From Orobanche coerulescens (lineage: Eukaryota; Streptophyta; Magnoliopsida; Lamiales; Orobanchaceae), in assembly GCA_033398695.1 (NCBI GenBank), contig CM065818.1, forward strand, positions 79,976,092-80,040,091: a DNA stretch of 64,000 nt, given 5' to 3'. Position 1 is the stretch's first letter, and each line of letters begins with the position of its first letter. The position numbers and the translations under genes are program-made. Positions 33,049 to 42,754 of the stretch are shown in pieces. Below the pieces are notes generated by a model. The model saw only the letters and a program-made list of their open reading frames with translations, searched no databases and had not been told where the DNA came from.

Positions 33049-33648
33049 TAGAGCTGTTATCGGACCGATTCGGACCGATTTTCTCCAGATCCGGATCCGG
33101 TCCGATAGGTTACCGGGTAGATCTGGTCCGGATCGATAAGGGTTCCGGTTCAATGTTTAGAACTCGAATCCGAACTCGTTAGTTTCCGGTTGAGTTTTGG
33201 TCCCTGGTATTTCGGTCCAGTTCATGACCGAGTTTTGGGTTCACTCGGACCGCTAACAGACCTATGTGGGATGGATCTTTACTAGGAAAATGATGGAAGA
33301 GCAGCAAAATAAATCACATAAATGGGGGTTACATGATTCGAACTCCAGACCTTTTGTTCAAAGGTACAGCGTCTTAACTACTTGACCAGCATGCTATTTG
33401 TGTTTAAAACACGCAAAACATATTAATAATATATGTATAAAATATATAAATTATAAAAATACATATAAACCTTTTTTAAATTTATTACCGGGTTTCTTTT
33501 CGGTTTTATCGGTCCGGGTCTTATCGGTTTCGGTTCAATGTTTAGAACTCGAATCGGAACTCGTTAGTTTTCGGGTGAGTTTCGGTCCCAGGTATTTCGG
33601 TCCAGTTCATGACTGGGTTTTGGGTTCACTCGGACCACTAACAGCCCT
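33049..33648. mobile_element. hAT-A: 600-bp non-autonomous hAT-like transposon
   Basis: Flanked by the 8-bp direct repeat ACCTGAAG. Ends are inverted repeats: left TAGAGCTGTTATCGGACCGA, right (reverse complement) AGGGCTGTTAGTGGTCCGAG. An 8-bp duplication and TAG(A/G)G-type termini fit hAT. It has no transposase ORF. Inside is a 120-bp direct repeat (33143-33268 and 33532-33645) rich in CGG/CCG motifs, and a tRNA-like stretch (33331-33396). It splits the Sire-C env-position ORF exactly at the duplicated PEV codons. Confidence 0.82.
33331..33396 (-). other. tRNA-like sequence inside hAT-A
   Basis: Minus strand reads a TGGTCAAGTAGTTAAGACG stretch (like a pol III A box with D-loop) and, 35 bp on, GAGTTCGAATCATG (like a B box, T-loop). 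It lacks a full acceptor-stem pairing that I can see. It may be a SINE head or tRNA pseudogene carried by the transposon. Not a functional tRNA call. Confidence 0.4.
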
Positions 33649-34319
33649 ACCTGAAGTCACACCTGCAGATGACTCAGATAGTGACAACATTCCTCTTTTC
33701 AAGTTCTTCAAAAGGAGGAAATCACCTAAAGAAGAAGAAGTTGTCTACATTTCATCACCTGAACCCTCCCCCAAAAGACAGAAATGATTGGTGTATTATT
33801 CATTAGAGTCCTCAGAAGAAATGTAGTTATTCATCTTACCTGTACCCACATCACCGGAAGAACAAACAGCTCACTCTATAGAGCTGATCCCACAAGTAGT
33901 TCCATTCCTGACACTTCCTAGTGTCAGTGAGGAAGAAGAAACAGAAGAAATCTTTGAAGAGCAAATTATCCACTACTCCTTCAACCTCAAGGAGAATAAC
34001 CCTCTCAACCTTAGCAGAGCTCAACTGAAATTGGTAAAACAACATGTTCTTAAATATTCTTTTATCAATATTTACAAGAAATGGAAAGGGTTAAAAACTC
34101 TTAGCTTCCCTCAGCTAAGAGAGTTTGTTGACACAAGTGGATGGGACTACCCCATATCCTCATAGACCCTTAGCATAGCTTTTTGTAATGAGACAGATAT
34201 GAGTTTGTCACTGGATGAGAACTGGTTCATTTCAAATTCTAAAAAAAATATTGACCAGTTCATACTTAATATTATGGAAGGTGTAGCACATGGAAAAACA
34301 CTTGATGATGTATCTGAGG

Positions 34320-34480
34320 AAGAGAAGAAAGAAAAGAAAGAAGAAGAAGAAGAAAAGAAAGAAGGAGGAGAAATAGTTGAAAAAGAAGAAGAAGTTGAAA
34401 AAGAAAATAAAGAAGAGGAAGAAGAGAAGGAAGAAAAACAAGAAGAAGTTGAAAAGGATGAAGAAAGGAAGGATAAATAA
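34320..34480 (+). repeat. GAA/AAG-rich low-complexity tract
   Basis: Purine-rich imperfect trinucleotide repeat encoding the Glu/Lys domain of the Sire-C env-position ORF. The counterpart in Sire-B is the pyrimidine-rich tract at about 8165-8350. Confidence 0.8.
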
Positions 34481-35834
34481 GGAAATGATGATGAAGATAA
34501 ATATGAACCTGATCAGGCCTCTAGCTCAGCTCAGCCCTCACAAGCTGAGAATCCTGAAAGGCAAAAGGATCATGGGGGAACAGTCTGGGAAATCCCCATT
34601 TGATCAGAAGTCATCTGCTCCAAGGGTACCTGAAAAATCCAAATCACTTGCAGTAGAAGACACAGCTGAATGCATCCCAGAAGCAACTGCAGTTCAATTA
34701 CCATCCAACCTCACTGAGCTGATCAGATCAATGGTGGAAAAAGCTGTTGCTAAACTCTTGGCAACTGAAGTAAAACCTCACCTGATGTCCCTCTATGATA
34801 AGATGGACTCAATCCTCAACAAAAAGTAACCCTCCTCATCACCTTCATCTTTAAGGATGCCTCTTGGCATGACAGACTTCATGCAGAAGGTGGAGGAGCA
34901 GCTAGCACAGATTCGTGATGCTGGCAAAAAGGGGGAAGAGATGAGAACTAAGAAAAGGCAGGAGGCACTATCTTTGGTCCCTATAAGTTCAGCCACACCA
35001 CCTCAAATCATTCATTACCCTAAGGCAGGAACTTCAAGTTCCATGAAAAAGGAAAGATATAGTTGCACCATTAGAATAACCAGCAGCTTGAAGGAAGAGA
35101 ACCAGGCATGAAGGACATCAACCACTTCAGTGGGAAGGAAAAAACTATACTACATGGAAGAATTCTTGCTTGTTGAAGCTGCACCAATGTGGGGAACTGC
35201 AAGGAAACAATTTATAGAAAAATACTATCTATGGAAAATCATTCAAGATCCTGAGAGCTGCCCTCAACAAATTTTCATTGACTTCATGGAGCTCAACTGG
35301 CCCAATCTATGGAAAATTTTGAAGAAGTGTGCTAGGAAACACTTCAACGCATATCCAATGATCCCAGATTTTAGAGATGAAGAAGAACCCACACTGATGA
35401 GTGGAGAACTGGATGAGATTGCCCTCCAAAAGGAGATCAGATAAGTGTGCATTGAGAATAAGTACACCTCACCTGAAGAACAAGAGTTTGCTTCTTCAGT
35501 AATCAAAAAGAAATATGGGCTTATACCAGTTCCAAAGAGGCCAATAGGAGCATCATTGCTGACATCTCTCCCTCCAACAAAGACTAGAGGAAGAGGACGA
35601 TAATAGTTTTTTTGTTGTTGTCAATCACTTGTAATTTTACTCATAATTTTTCATTTTACTTGTAATTTTTTAAGACTACTGACTGTAATGATATCTTTGT
35701 AATAAAAAGTTTATAACAGTCAACTTGAATGACAACCACCAGTTGTCTCAAAAAAGACTGAGTCTGATTGTGTTTTGTAATTTTATTATGTGCGGACTTG
35801 CTTACATTTGAACATTCAGTTTTGCCATCATCAA

Positions 35835-35847
35835 AATATGGGAAATT
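35835..35847 (+). other. Polypurine tract of Sire-C
   Basis: AATATGGGAAATT directly precedes TGTTAGGAATATT. It is weaker than in Sire-B (three G rather than five). Confidence 0.6.
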
Positions 35848-37163
35848 TGTTAGGAATATTATTTTTGATTTTGATGATGTCATGCCTGTATTCATAATTA
35901 TTTCAAATGTATATACTTGGCATTGTAAAGAAGAACCTAATGAGTATCTTATATAGGCCTTAAAAGATAAAACTAAGTGTTGATCATATTGATCATATAG
36001 AAATTTGGCTATAGAACTGACAAGATATCAGGCGAGTTACTATCAGGCTAGTTTTTGGTCAACAGAAATAACAGTCGAAGTTTGACCAAAACACTGTAGC
36101 AACCGAGTTCTAAGGAAAATAGAATATTAGACAAGCTTTCAGTCAAACAATATATTAGCTAAGGTTTGACCGCAGGCGAGTTTATTATCAGCTGTGCTTT
36201 CAGACAATGGAAATATCACGCGAGCTTTTACCCCAACTGAAAGCAGATTAGTTCTTATCAGGCGACTTTTGGTCAAAGGAAATATCAGCTGAGTTTCACC
36301 ATACAGGATATCAGACAGCTTTTATCCAGGCGGAACATGAGCCAGGTTTGGCCAACATATCAGGCAGGTTTGACCAAGGCAACATCAGGTGTATTTTATT
36401 AGATGATATATCAGTCAAGTTTTGGATATCATCTGTCCACGTCAGCAAGCATTGAGAAGTCAATAATAACGGCTAAACTCATGCAGACATAAAATCCAAG
36501 GGAAAAATTGATTGATTCCCTTAAGTTAAGGAATATTTTGTTCCTAAAGATTCGCGCCCTAGAGACTTTCTAATTATAGTAATCAAGAAAAACGGCGCAA
36601 CAGGAGAAAACATCTTCAAACGGTCATATTTGGAGAAAGAGACAAATCTATGCAAAGAAATGAACATATAAACAATGAAGTCCACTCTCCAATGGATGGA
36701 TTTGTTACAAGATGCAAAGGCTATGAAGAAGCTCAAGATCGTACTATAAATATCTGAATAAAGATTGAGCAAAAATTATGATGCGAACAATACTTACAAG
36801 CGAACAAAGAAATCAAAGCAAATCTATAGCATCGTGAAGAGCTAGTTTCTAAAGTCATATGCAGAGAAGCTCTTAACTCGGAGAAGACAACATTCTTGTC
36901 TTAAAAGTCTGAGTACGGGTTACTTCTTTGAACAAGGTTCTTAGAATTTCAAGGATGTAAATGCATCCACGAGTTCTTGATTGGAAGGTGATAGACGGCT
37001 TGTGAGTTGTTGAGGCATCCACTGGTTTTCGATCAAGAGGTGCTATGTAGCCAAAAGGGAGTTGCAATTGCCACGAGTTTCCACTAGTTGGAAGCTGTTG
37101 TAACTGAGAATTCATTGTAACAATCACTAGTTGAACGTTATAGTGAAATTATCTCCAACTAGA
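35848..37163 (+). repeat. 3' LTR of Sire-C (end truncated)
   Basis: Starts TGTTAGGAATATTATTT. It matches the Sire-B LTR through TATCAGG-type repeats, TATA box CTATAAATATC near 36745, GGAGAAGACAACA, and ATCCACGAGTTCTTGATTGG. Similarity to Sire-B stops after CTCCAACT near 37160; the next sequence is Copia-K LTR. Confidence 0.82.
36020..36440 (+). repeat. TATCAGG / W-box-like repeat array in the Sire-C LTR
   Basis: About ten degenerate units such as TATCAGGCGAGTT, TATCAGGCAGG and TATCAGCTGAGTTT, interleaved with TTTGACC or GGTCAA. It lies 300-700 bp upstream of the TATA box, so in U3. This is the same array type as 2160-2580. Confidence 0.55.
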
Positions 37164-37181
37164 TTCATTGTAACAACCCGT

Positions 37182-37349
37182 TAGCGTGCGCTAACCCTTG
37201 TGTCTAGCATGCTAGCTTTGCATTTTGTTCAGCTTTTTGCGTCTTCGTCACCTCCGTTGTTTTGCTTCGCTTCTTTGTTGTTTTGATTTGTTTAGCAACT
37301 TAATCATCAAAACTCTATTAATGAATGTATGGAATAAAATATTCCAACA
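37182..37349 (-). repeat. Start of Copia-K 3' LTR (truncated)
   Basis: Matches 40632-40800 nearly base for base, including AACTTAATCATCAAAACTC and GGAATAAAATATTCCAACA at the end. It keeps one palindrome TAGCGTGCGCTA at 37182-37193. Confidence 0.88.
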
Positions 37350-37364
37350 ATCTCCCCCTTTTTG
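37350..37364 (-). other. Polypurine tract of Copia-K
   Basis: Minus strand AAAAAGGGGGAGAT before TGTTGGAATATTTT. Confidence 0.8.
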
Positions 37365-37796
37365 ATGATTACAAAACAACCTTTGAATTGGATAAAACCT
37401 GCAAAATAAAAGTATATATATATATATATACGAATCGAAGTTTTCGGCTTTGATTGTTTTGTTAGTTTCATCCATCTTTTCTTTTTCTATCATTTTCGAC
37501 TTCTTCTTTTCTCCCCCTTTTTGTATATTTATTATTTTTCTCCTTTTCTACTTTTTCTTCTTTTTCAACTTCTTCGTTTTCTTTTTTGACTTTTTTCTTT
37601 TTCATTTTTCGACTCCCCTTTTTTACTTTTTATTTTTCTTGTCATTCTTCCATGACGCTTTTCATTCGATTCAACTCCTTTCTCGCCCTTTTTGTATTCA
37701 GCAAAAAGTGTAAATATAAATGAATAAAAATACCAATTGATGTATAAAAATTAGGAAAGGGTATAACTCCCCCTGACAAAAATATCCATTTTAAAA

Positions 37797-37948
37797 AGGG
37801 TTGGGATCCTCTGCAGCACAGCACCGTGCTGTGCTGCATCCCAACCATCCGATCACACACACCCGCATGTGTGTGTGTGTGTGTGCATGTTCTATCCAAC
37901 GCACAGCAGTGCACAGCAGGTGTTGTGCACTGCAGGGGACCCTCACCC
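37797..37948. mobile_element. Small MITE (about 152 bp) with hairpin-rich interior
   Basis: Ends are imperfect inverted repeats: left GGGTTGGGATCCTCTGCAG, right (reverse complement) GGGTGAGGGTCCCCTGCAG. Both flanks carry TTTTAAAA (37789-37796 and 37949-37956), consistent with an 8-bp duplication of hAT type. The inside has two short palindromes (arms GCAGCACAGCAC and GCAGTGCACA with their complements) and a CA/TG run, so it can form several hairpins. It lies in the non-coding 3' part of Copia-K. Confidence 0.7.
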
Positions 37949-38639
37949 TTTTAAAAATTACTCTCCCTGAGTAAAATACCAATTGTTAAAAATTAATTCT
38001 TGGGGACCCAACCGATAGTGGGTTTTTGTTTTGAAATATAGACGATATTCGGAATAAAAGTTTCTTTGGGAATCCAAATCTTTTTAGTCTTTATCGTCCG
38101 TCGTGGGATTTTGCAATTCGAAATGTGGTGCCCAATTTTCAAATATTTTTCACAAGGGGGTATTTTGAAATTTAAGGATTCGTTTTAGAATTTTGTTTGA
38201 ATCCTATCCCCTGTTTGTTCAACGTAAACTTTTGCACCGAGAACATTTGTTCAAATTTCTCGTCTCTACACGAGAATTTCTTTGTTAAATTTTTCAGCTC
38301 GATTTGAACTTTTAAAAGATCATTCTTTAAAATATTTTTATTTTCAATGCATTTTGAATGATCGGTCTCGACAAATTTCCCTTTTTCAAGAATTTTGAAA
38401 ACTCGATTTCCAGTGATTTATTTTTAGATTTAAGGGATTTTATTTCCGATAAAGAATTTTGATAATCCGTATGCAATCATTCAAATGCCTCAAATAATTC
38501 ATCGTAAGAATTACTTACTTGAATTTCGACGTCGCTATCGTCGAATGAGCATTTGGCCATAAGAGCGAGACTATTTTGATTGATAAAATCATCATCTTCG
38601 TCTTCATCGCTCCATGTTGCAATTAGAACTTCCTTCTTG

Positions 38640-39519
38640 GATTTTGCTCGGCAATTCTTCGCAAAGTGCCCTGGTTTACCACATAATCAACAATTGTTGT
38701 CGAATTTCTTAGATTCGCCCTTTTGGATGTCCTGCTTTCTTCGGTTTAATAAGTGTTGGAACTTATTAATATTCTTGGCATAATATGCCGATTCCTCGTC
38801 GCTTTTGTCCACCGGGATTTCTTCCTTTCTTGACATCTTAGCCTTCATGGCTATCGACTTTTCCTTCGGCTTCGGTTTGGCATTCCGAGATTTTAGGACT
38901 GTCTCGTAGTTTATAAGTGAACCAACGAGAGCACTAAAATCAAGATTGTTTAAATCTTTAGATTCCATTATAGCCATCACCGTACTGTCCCATTCTCGAG
39001 GTAGTGGTCATAGGATCTTTTTAACTTTTTCACTACTCGAAGGTGGTTTTCCAAAACATGCCAATCCATTTGTGATGGCTGAAAATCGATCGTGATGGAT
39101 TCATCTTCTTTCATTTGGAATAGCTCATAATCGTGAAGAAGCATGTTGATCTTCGTCTCCTTGACTTGAGACGTTCCTTCAAGTGTGACTTCAAGCATTT
39201 TCCATATCTCTTTGGCACTATCACACGAAGATATCCAGTTGTGTTCTTCCGGATTTAATGCACAATATAATAATTGCGTGGCTTTGAAACTATAATGGTC
39301 GTTTTTCCAATCCGCGTCATCATATTCTTCAAAAGATTTAAGTGAACTGTCGGATTTGAGAGGGATTTTCGGACCAAGACACATTACTTTCCAAAGCTCA
39401 ATGTCATAAGCTCGGATGAATATTGACATCTTCTTCTTCCAAGTCATGAAATTAGATCCATCGAAGAATGGTGGTCGGTTAAGAGCAAGACCTTCGACCG
39501 GGGCAAGTTGAAACGCCAT
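38640..39519 (-). pseudogene. Copia-K Gag with interrupted zinc knuckle
   Basis: Start Met at 39519 (MAFQLAPVEGLALNRPPFFD), about 40 bp after the PBS. Copia UBN2-type Gag: NFMTWKKKMSIFIRAYDIEL, CALNPEEHNWISSCDSAKEI, MLEVTLEGTSQVKETKINML. A frameshift lies at 39000-38975, then IMESKDLNNLDFSALVGSLI. The knuckle at 38692-38651 reads C, stop (TGA), L, CGKPGHFAKNC: the C-x2-C-x4-H-x4-C spacing is kept but the second position is a stop codon. Downstream an acidic WSDEDEDDDF is seen. Confidence 0.82.
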
Positions 39520-39560
39520 TTGGATCTTCTCCTTGGATGTTAAGCCGTTTCTAGGAGGTA

Positions 39561-39575
39561 CCGATCCGATACCAA
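39561..39575 (-). other. Primer binding site of Copia-K
   Basis: Minus strand TTGGTATCGGATCGG, one base after the LTR end. It is tRNA-Met-like in its first ten bases. Confidence 0.7.
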
Positions 39576-39576
39576 T

Positions 39577-40800
39577 TGTTGAGTTGATATTCGGTATGCG
39601 CGCTATTGTGCGGAATTGTATTAAAGTGCAGAAAATAAATCGACACAAGGATTTATAGAGGTTCGGCCAAACGTGCCTACGTCCTCTCTTCAGTATCTTT
39701 GGCATAAGATAAACCTCTGCGCCTCTCTTCTATCGGTCGAGGGATAATCGTTACAAGCTCGTCTTCTATCGGTCTGAGTAAACCGTTCAATCTCTCTTCT
39801 ATCGATCGAGATATTACCGTGTGTACTTGTCTTTATGTCGGTCCAAGTTAAACTGTTTTCCTTTTCTATTGGATAAGGAATCAGTCAATCTAGCTTTCTA
39901 TGGGTACTAGATAAACCTCACTTAGATATCAATTACGATTCTAACAATGCTGGATCTTTGATCCTAATAACACCGAATCCAATCATATCTATTCTTTTTC
40001 CTCTCTTGTATGATTTTGTGTACAACACTCAATCACTATCAATTCAAGCTCAAGAATAACAACTATATTGTTTACAATGATATCCCAAGTATGATTGCTT
40101 TGCTCAATGTTGTTGTGTGGTTTGATACCAAGTGGTTTGGTATTTATAGCCATTTCTATTCAACTAGCCGTTACTGCCAGCTTAACTTAGCGTGCGCTAT
40201 CGCGTGTTGTTGCCTGTTACGTACGTTATGTATATCATGTAGCGTACGTTATCTTCTTCCATATTCAGTCCAGCGGCTACTGTCTCACAACTTCAGTCTT
40301 CGTTAGCGTGCGCTAACATATATACTTAGCGTGCGCTAATATTGTATCATTGCATGCGTCATATATCCGTTTGTAGCTTTTTGACTTTGCTTCAGAATCT
40401 CCCAATAGATTGATTGACTTGAATTCAAACACCATAGCATGCACTATTCCTCTATCCTAGCGTGCGCTATGATTTCGTCACTGCTTATGTCATTCTATGT
40501 TTGAACATCTTCACAACGGTAATAAGCCTTCGATAGCGTGTGTTATGCTTCATTCGTAGCGTGCGCTATCTTCATCAGGTGACTTTACTTCAGATAGCTT
40601 TGAACTCGTCTGGTCTGCAGACCGGACCCATTAGCGTGCGCTAACCCTTGTGTCTATCGTGCGCTAGCTTTGCATTTTGTTCAGCTTTTTGCATCTTCGT
40701 CACCTCCGTTGTTTTGCTTCGTTTCTTTGTTGGTTTGTTTTGCTTAGCAACTTAATCATCAAAACTCTATTAATGAATGTATGGAATAAAATATTCAACA
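39577..40800 (-). repeat. 5' LTR of Copia-K
   Basis: 1224 bp. Minus strand begins TGTTGAATATTTTATTCC and ends ATATCAACTCAACA. The TATA box on the minus strand is GGCTATAAATACC at about 40138-40150. The palindrome array lies just upstream of it (40188-40666). Confidence 0.9.
40188..40666 (-). promoter_or_regulatory. Paired 12-bp palindromes with 23-bp spacing in the Copia-K LTR
   Basis: Exact TAGCGTGCGCTA at 40188, 40304, 40327, 40458, 40557 and 40632. Variants are TTACGTACGTTA (40217), TAGCGTACGTTA (40240), TAGCATGCACTA (40435), TAGCGTGTGTTA (40534) and TATCGTGCGCTA (40655). Pairs 40217/40240, 40304/40327, 40435/40458, 40534/40557 and 40632/40655 are each exactly 23 bp apart. The array ends about 40 bp upstream of the TATA box, so it sits in U3 and is most simply read as an enhancer. 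The binding factor is unknown; CGTACG contains GTAC, the core bound by SBP/SPL proteins. Confidence 0.75.
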
Positions 40801-41690
40801 GCCTGGGCCAAAACATTTTAGTTTGAACGCAGGAAAATAAAATATAAAATGAATCCATTGCCTACGCAGGGGACTTCAACAATATTCTTAAAACAGAAAA
40901 TGTTTACTTAGTCGACTCCAACAGACAACATGAATACAATAAAACAAACATCTCGGACTCGAGCCTCATAACATGATGCTTGACCATCCTTTGCATGCGT
41001 CTCCCGTGCTGGCTCCTCAGCTCGCCCGATACCTGAAATACATGAAACAAATTTTTCCCATTTAAGTAGTTAGCATTCGAATGCTAGTACAAGTACACAA
41101 TTACACGGCATTATATACATAATCAATCCAACACTATCATCACATTTAGGAAGTATTTTAGGAAACAATATTCTGGAATATCACATTGTCATCAAAACAT
41201 CATTATCATGAAAACCATGTCATAACATCTCAACACCACGACAATCCACACTTGGTAACCCGCGGCCGTACCCATTAGTATCAACCCACAGAGGTCCCGT
41301 CGGACCGTCCCAATATGGGAAAGCACTTACGCGGTCGTACCCATTAATCCCCAGAGGTCCTGTCGAACCATCCTCGGGTGGAAGATCAATTACACACACC
41401 CACGTTATCATATAATTCATCATTCATGTCGAATTCGTAACACATATAACATAATGTAATACATGTACATGCCTTGATAATTACGCTGTAAGAAAATGTT
41501 GATCAGGAGGGACTTCGGTCCGAATAGTCTTCAAAAATACGTTCCCATAACATAACAATGTATAATCAACTACAACGTCTCGGAACGTAAGGATTCATCC
41601 TAAGTTCTACCTTTTGGAACAATTCATCGGACACAACGTGAGGAGAACTAGATACACTAAACGTGGATGATTTTCACGACGGATGCCAAC
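40801..41690. repeat. LTR-like remnant
   Basis: No gene. Two similar segments at 41262-41320 and 41325-41380 contain CGTACCCATTA and CAGAGGTCC(C/T)GTCG. The style is like the repeats in the Gypsy-H LTR (60600-61085) in reverse orientation. This probably derives from a Gypsy LTR, but no ends or TSD are visible. Confidence 0.4.
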
Positions 41691-42284
41691 TCGGAGAATC
41701 TACGCATTTCCCATAAAAAAGTTTCACTCTGCCTTGGTTTTATTTACATGAATTTTACTGCAGAGTTGTTGAAAATAGAAATGCTGCATTTGAGATGTGC
41801 ACTAGTTTAAGCTTTTGATTGATGATGGTTATCATGGCACGTGAGAAGGTCAACTGGGCATATCTTGCTCATGCGATTAGCTGAGAATTTAGGAAGGAAC
41901 ATAACTCCAGAAAATCTAAGGAAGATAGCTTGAGAAAATCTCTTGCGTTAATTCTAAACTATATACTTGCCTATTCTCGAGTGAAACAATCTAATCTAGA
42001 AAAGAAAGTTCAATCCGGTAAGTTACTGGGAGGAACAAGACCAATAATGTACAACAAGAACACTCTTGTTAGCGATCGCCCACTGTCCGATTCTATGCCT
42101 CATTCAATTGACCCAAAGAACTCGAGTGGCTCCACCTACATAAGCTATCAATAATTCAGCCACTGATCCAGCTATGATCACAACATAAATAACTCCGCCC
42201 ATTGGTCCCTATGAACAGGTTCATCCACCACGAACAATGTTGGTGCCTTTATAAAACTGGCCATAACAATTAAGACATATTTAT
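41691..42284. other. Unassigned sequence
   Basis: One short plus-strand ORF (41930-42154, 74 codons) without recognisable motifs. I see no repeat or transposon terminus. Confidence 0.5.
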
Positions 42285-42749
42285 GGGCTGTTTGTTTGGC
42301 TCTTAATGGTTACATTAAGAGCCTACCTCTGAATCGCTAAGAGGTCAGGACTGTTTGGCAAAAAAAATATGACATCTTAATGGTTACAATAACCTCTTAA
42401 CCATTAAGCATTCATACCCTCTCTCAACCATTAAGAGGCAAATAATTTCCAGATTTACCCCTCCTCTTAAATTAAGAATTATTATTCATAATAATTATTA
42501 TTATTTTTTAAATGAATTTAAATAAAAAAATATTATGCATAATTATTATTATAATTTTTTAAATGAATTAAATTAAAAAATACTATACATAATTATTATT
42601 ATTATTTAAATGAATTAAATTAAAAAATATTATGCATAATTATTATTATTATTATTTCAAATGAATTAAATTTAAAAATATTATACATAATAATAATTAT
42701 TATTATTATTATTTTAAATGAATTAAATTTAAAAATATTATACATCATA
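42285..42749. mobile_element. Left part of an AT-rich MITE-like element split by Gypsy-I
   Basis: Begins GGGCTGTTTGTTTGGCTC, a terminus style common in plant hAT/PIF-like MITEs, followed by subterminal motifs (CTTAATGGTTA, CCTCTTAACCATTAAG) that recur in inverted form. From 42480 there are about five tandem copies of a roughly 50-bp unit containing ATTATTATT, AAATGAATTAAAT and ATATTATACAT. The right part continues at 52019, after Gypsy-I. Confidence 0.6.
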
Positions 42750-42754
42750 ATAAT
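42750..42754. repeat. Left target-site duplication of Gypsy-I (ATAAT)
   Basis: Matches 52014-52018. The surrounding sequence is low-complexity ATAATAAT, so a chance match is possible, but the position directly at both LTR ends supports it. Confidence 0.75.

Larger units (their letters stand above)
32050..35610 (+). pseudogene. Sire-C env-position ORF, interrupted by hAT-A
   Basis: Better-preserved relative of the Sire-B extra ORF. Order: 32060-32700 N-terminal part with blocks such as AKKGDLKKEYRY; 32800-33048 acidic Ser/Thr/Pro region; hAT-A insertion; 33649-33786 TPADDSDSDNIPLFKFFKRRK and ISSPEPSPKRQK; 33850-34200 decayed; 34199-34480 Glu/Lys-rich domain (over 60 acidic or Lys residues in 93); 34700-34830 AVAKLLATEVKP; 34857-35111 and 35130-35600 ending in LPPTKTRGRGR. 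The fixed order in two copies marks a family gene; role unknown. I saw no clear transmembrane helix, so a true envelope function is doubtful. An E/K-rich, Arg/Gly-tailed protein could bind nucleic acid, but that is speculation. Confidence 0.72.
31703..37163 (+). mobile_element. Sire-C: internally deleted Sirevirus-like Copia element
   Basis: Plus strand: a short RT fragment (31703-32000), then directly the env-position ORF (about 32050-35610), PPT and 3' LTR (35848-37163). Gag, protease, integrase, most of RT and RNase H are missing, so a large deletion brought RT next to the env-position ORF. It carries a 600-bp hAT-like insertion at 33049-33648. The 3' LTR is cut where Copia-K begins. Confidence 0.82.
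37164..40800 (-). mobile_element. Copia-K: gag-only Copia element with truncated 3' LTR
   Basis: Minus strand: full 5' LTR (40800-39577), PBS, Gag (39519-about 38640), about 1.2 kb without pol motifs, PPT and the first 170-190 bp of the 3' LTR (37349 down to about 37164-37182). Protease, integrase, RT and RNase H are missing. The gag type and PPT context (TTTTTGATGAT) suggest Sirevirus relatedness. The left boundary with Sire-C is uncertain by about 20 bp. Confidence 0.8.

Noticed and set aside
34232..34441. Phe-rich minus-strand ORF
   Set aside because: Antisense of the Sire-C Glu/Lys-rich tract.
41930..42154. 74-codon plus-strand ORF
   Set aside because: No recognisable domain, no homologous copy in the window, AT-rich surroundings.
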